Below are positions 7,401-8,746 of a stretch of DNA of 8,746 nucleotides, in pieces. Both the position numbers and the translations under genes were made by a program. The stretch spans positions 1 through 8,746 of the forward strand of contig CALCYA010000009.1 of assembly GCA_937906165.1 (NCBI GenBank). The letters are read 5' to 3'. How positions within the stretch are numbered: position 1 is the stretch's first letter; the number at the start of each line of letters is the position of its first letter. The notes below the pieces were generated by a model that worked only from the letters and a program-made list of their open reading frames with translations, was not told the origin of the DNA and ran no database searches. Source of the DNA: an uncultured Bacteroidales bacterium (GTDB taxonomy: Bacteria > Bacteroidota > Bacteroidia > Bacteroidales > Bacteroidaceae).

Positions 7401-8509
7401 TCAAGGGCACAACAAACGCAGAGGTTCCTGTTGCTAACCCCAACTGCCACTGGGAGTTTGTATCTACAGGCGTTGACAACGAGTTCTACATGAAGAATGT
7501 GGGTAGTGGTCTCTTCATCACCACTATCGACAGTGAGGGTGCTGTAATCACTTCACCCAACTCTGTAGGTTCTGCAAAGTTTACAATAAGATATGCTGAC
7601 GGCAAGATCAACTTCATGTGTGCAAACAATGCCTCAAACTCTATAAGCCTTGGTAGCGGAAATGCTGTTGTAGGCGGTGAGGCTACCGAATCAAAGTCAA
7701 CATGGCTTGTTGCCTTGAACGAGGACAACGCATCAGAGGTTGAGAAGGCACAGCTTGAGCAGCTCGTAAAGAAGGCATCCAATGTGCTCAAAGAACTCGA
7801 GAACGAGGACTACGTAACAGTATATGCCGACAACATCTCGGAGCTCGCTTCTGCTCTTGAGGCTGCAGAGAAGGCTGCAGAGGATAACGTTGAGACAACA
7901 ATCAACTACGCTAAGTACATCGACGCAATTGAGGATGCTTTGGCAAACCTTGACGGTGCATACGTCATTGTACCTGTACCAAGCAGCAACAATGTTACAT
8001 ACTGGTACTATATCAAGGAAGTTAATGACAATGTATACCTCAGTGCCAACGAGTCTTCTTGCGACCTCACCGAGGAAATAGAGGAAGGAAACGCCAATTA
8101 TCTCTGGGGCTTTGCTGCTACCGGCAACGAAGGTGAGTATAAGGTTTACAATGCAAGTACAGGCAACGCCCTCTACACCGGCACAACAAGCCGTACACTG
8201 CTGACAACAGACGGCGCAGCCGATGCTACTCCTTATACATTCACACCAAACGAGGAGAACAAGGCTCTTGTTATTGAGAGTGACGGCAAGTATTGGTACA
8301 ACCAGAGAAATTCAGCACGACTATACAGAAGTGAGGGTTACTGGAAACTTGAGCTTGCGGTTGTAAAGAGCGGCGACGTGACATCAATCGAAGAGATTGG
8401 CGCCGAGACGGTTAGCGAGGGCATCTATGACCTCACAGGCCGCCGCATCGAGCAGATTGTGAAACCTGGTGTTTACGTCGTAAACGGCAAGAAGACTGTC
8501 ATCAAGTAA
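4403..8509 (+). CDS. Secreted M60-like (enhancin family) zinc metallopeptidase with lectin-like domains (1368 aa)
   Basis: This is a complete gene from ATG to TAA. Residues 1-21 are a signal peptide with Q22 at the likely mature end and no lipobox. A lectin-like, probably beta-trefoil domain lies at about 26-157 (starts GKIYRFVN, ends IVGW...HWTL). A helical linker at about 160-230 and an M60-type N-terminal beta domain at about 245-385 follow. The peptidase domain, about 410-735, carries HEIGH at 577-581 (zinc ligands H577 and H581, catalytic E578) and E594 in GLTEVTNN as the likely third ligand, the gluzincin arrangement of M60-like enzymes. Helical FIVAR-like segments at about 884-962 and 1111-1185 alternate with lectin-like domains at about 977-1105 and 1198-1320. 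The tail at 1328-1368 (IYDLTGRR...GVYVVNGKK) is a Bacteroidales C-terminal sorting-type end. Characterised relatives such as BT4244 of Bacteroides thetaiotaomicron cleave O-glycosylated proteins including mucins, so a glycoprotein substrate is inferred. All catalytic residues are present and the gene looks intact. There is no Shine-Dalgarno; the A/T-rich run just before the ATG is normal for the phylum. Confidence 0.93.
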   Translation: MRLKNLLLTLLVAFVAMPLAAQLQHGKIYRFVNKADTNIAMEASSTTDIYGTAKSNRYSHLWLAETHPNNSAAWSLRSLGNGLYVTPKGTSTMWTFSAQPSSNTVLYCHNTSGNYYTLNSANNSSSNTCMHYATSQGGAIVGWNTGADATHWTLEEVTIDEAELQANWDQLNAFNAALTDESVAKCEAALANIFTDKACTTLKKNFASVAAMEADADYKALPAELQAMVRKVYTGDWSEDNLDSSKPGWDSEHAKRFRIQNIEPYSIAGEVTEYFGINAHINMDNPLGITGNYRQHVYIIVEGEIKSGAELYLGSLVGHGLLNTYENGIRLKEGLNVIPFHANGNTLYINYVVHTYQNGQFVNPLDGYSDIKVHVAGGNVNGYYNGVGDCLWGEPDDDDDWQYYEDRTNTESATILGKRQILHFTMWPTVVNGENGTYTENNCMSLYLPDNISVPAGTPAKQKVNTMLEAWDRIHLSELATMGLLSKAEMDSLNNLYPRMGKDWKPAGKIYDYSEAMYNNQGGRDYSRYFNHHGVALGNFSGYMSGGWRNCNYNQNTMGSIIGEIAAEAGPTWGPAHEIGHQHQNVFTVNGLTEVTNNMHSNIAVWYMGKGTSRVNGTEGNLATVYENFKKGNHYLFHAHSNGSQNLWTQTQMYYRLWMYYHLTGHKTDFFPTLFELNRRDRMSSNNLGWIDGKGHASGTASMLKYYKQACQAAGEDLTEFFRAHGFFFLLNQKERGDYSTSFYTQTQSEVDAAIAWVKAQGYPENLAPIFINDCVATASYSHDGKTKRSYWDPETGNGRNAKIGMYTDLIGESAKAEGYLYKLSGSTLNILTENASGAIGFVAYSDGELVAFTNNFSVSLPVTAVNVKVYAVQADGTKVEMKSAAEGGSEEQQLSALTSAISAATTLLASTTDDGKNIGYYYEEEVTYLRELKAAAEAAKNAADQSVHTYGEWAILLNDEIARLRTDKSAFVRIKPGNIYRITNNASRSLRLGYYNGALKGTTNAEVPVANPNCHWEFVSTGVDNEFYMKNVGSGLFITTIDSEGAVITSPNSVGSAKFTIRYADGKINFMCANNASNSISLGSGNAVVGGEATESKSTWLVALNEDNASEVEKAQLEQLVKKASNVLKELENEDYVTVYADNISELASALEAAEKAAEDNVETTINYAKYIDAIEDALANLDGAYVIVPVPSSNNVTYWYYIKEVNDNVYLSANESSCDLTEEIEEGNANYLWGFAATGNEGEYKVYNASTGNALYTGTTSRTLLTTDGAADATPYTFTPNEENKALVIESDGKYWYNQRNSARLYRSEGYWKLELAVVKSGDVTSIEEIGAETVSEGIYDLTGRRIEQIVKPGVYVVNGKKTVIK
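6131..6184 (+). other. Zinc-binding and catalytic site of the M60-like peptidase
   Basis: These bases encode H577-E-I-G-H581-Q-H-Q through E594. HExxH supplies two zinc ligands and the general base. The Glu in LTEVTNN, with 12 residues between it and H581, fits the third ligand of the M60 signature, in which a Glu follows HExxH at 8 to 28 residues. Nothing essential appears altered. Confidence 0.9.
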
Positions 8510-8525
8510 GACACCAAACCTTTAT

Positions 8526-8566
8526 AAGAACAAAGAGGAGCGCATTGAGCGCTCCTCTTTGTTCTT
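8526..8566 (+). terminator. Intrinsic terminator of the peptidase gene
   Basis: An 18-bp perfect stem (8526-8543 with 8549-8566) closes a 5-nt ATTGA loop, starting 16 bp after the TAA. The 3' arm ends in a T-rich stretch (TTTGTTCTTTATT) and the mirrored 5' arm is A-rich, so the hairpin could also stop transcription arriving from the opposite side. Confidence 0.9.
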
Positions 8567-8576
8567 TATTGATGTA

Positions 8577-8597
8577 AAAGGCTACTACAGAGCCTTT
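8577..8597. terminator. Possible second hairpin, weak or reverse-oriented terminator
   Basis: AAAGGCT (8577-8583) and AGCCTTT (8591-8597) form a 7-bp stem around a 7-nt loop. On the plus strand only TTTA follows; on the minus strand TTTTAC does. It could be a back-up terminator or the end of a convergent gene lying beyond the window. The evidence is the stem alone. Confidence 0.3.
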
Positions 8598-8746
8598 ATG
8601 TCATGCCGGGACGAATGAAGGAGCTAAAAAACACGTATATGGGCTCACCGGCAAAGTCTGGGGGCTATGCAAAAAGTTGAGTGATTTAGGTAAAGAGAGT
8701 AACAGAGCGAAAATACTATTGCAATGAAATGTCGTAAGGTATGAAA
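8598..8746. other. Downstream flank with no supportable gene
   Basis: No start codon here opens a frame of useful length on the plus strand; the ATGs seen run into stops within a few codons. On the minus strand one frame is open from the window edge (about 8744) to a TGA at 8601-8603, roughly 47 codons. Its translation is rich in Ser, Leu, Pro and Phe, with no motif that I recognise. It could be the end of a gene lying outside, or chance. Confidence 0.4.

Noticed and set aside
1..8746. CRISPR arrays, tRNA or rRNA genes, insertion sequences
   Set aside because: There is no regularly spaced identical repeat, no cloverleaf-like or rRNA-like sequence, and no transposase frame or paired terminal inverted repeats anywhere in the window.

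Overview
The window looks like a chromosomal stretch from a gut- or mouth-type member of the Bacteroidales, most like Prevotella or a close relative. The clues are lineage-specific. Promoters fit the Bacteroidetes -33 TTTG / -7 TAnnTTTG pattern. A/T-rich sequence without a Shine-Dalgarno precedes both start codons. Both signal peptides end in Ala followed by Gln. Both proteins finish in the short C-terminal tails typical of secreted Bacteroidales proteins. The genus is inferred from style only.

Layout: two very large genes stand back to back and are transcribed away from each other. The minus-strand gene (3811 down to 50) encodes a 1253-residue secreted protein built from two copies of a discoidin-like plus beta-rich plus helical module, followed by a third lectin-like domain. 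The plus-strand gene (4403-8509) encodes a 1368-residue secreted zinc metallopeptidase of the M60/enhancin-like group (HEIGH plus a downstream Glu), flanked by three lectin-like domains and helical spacers. Each gene has its own intrinsic terminator (near 1-28 and 8526-8566), so each is probably transcribed alone.

The 591-bp gap between them holds a candidate promoter for each gene, a 14-bp palindrome between the promoters, and an apparently untranslated leader of about 345 nt in front of the peptidase. This leader contains no ATG, has an imperfect tandem repeat and several hairpins, and offers competing pairings. It is the least explained part of the window. The last 180 bp, after the second terminator, contain no gene I can support.

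Working together: characterised M60-like peptidases of gut bacteria cut O-glycosylated proteins such as mucins. A large neighbour made of discoidin and lectin-like domains, with no visible catalytic motif, suggests a pair that binds and cleaves host glycoproteins at the cell surface or outside it. The pairing is inference. The peptidase family call rests directly on the sequence motif.
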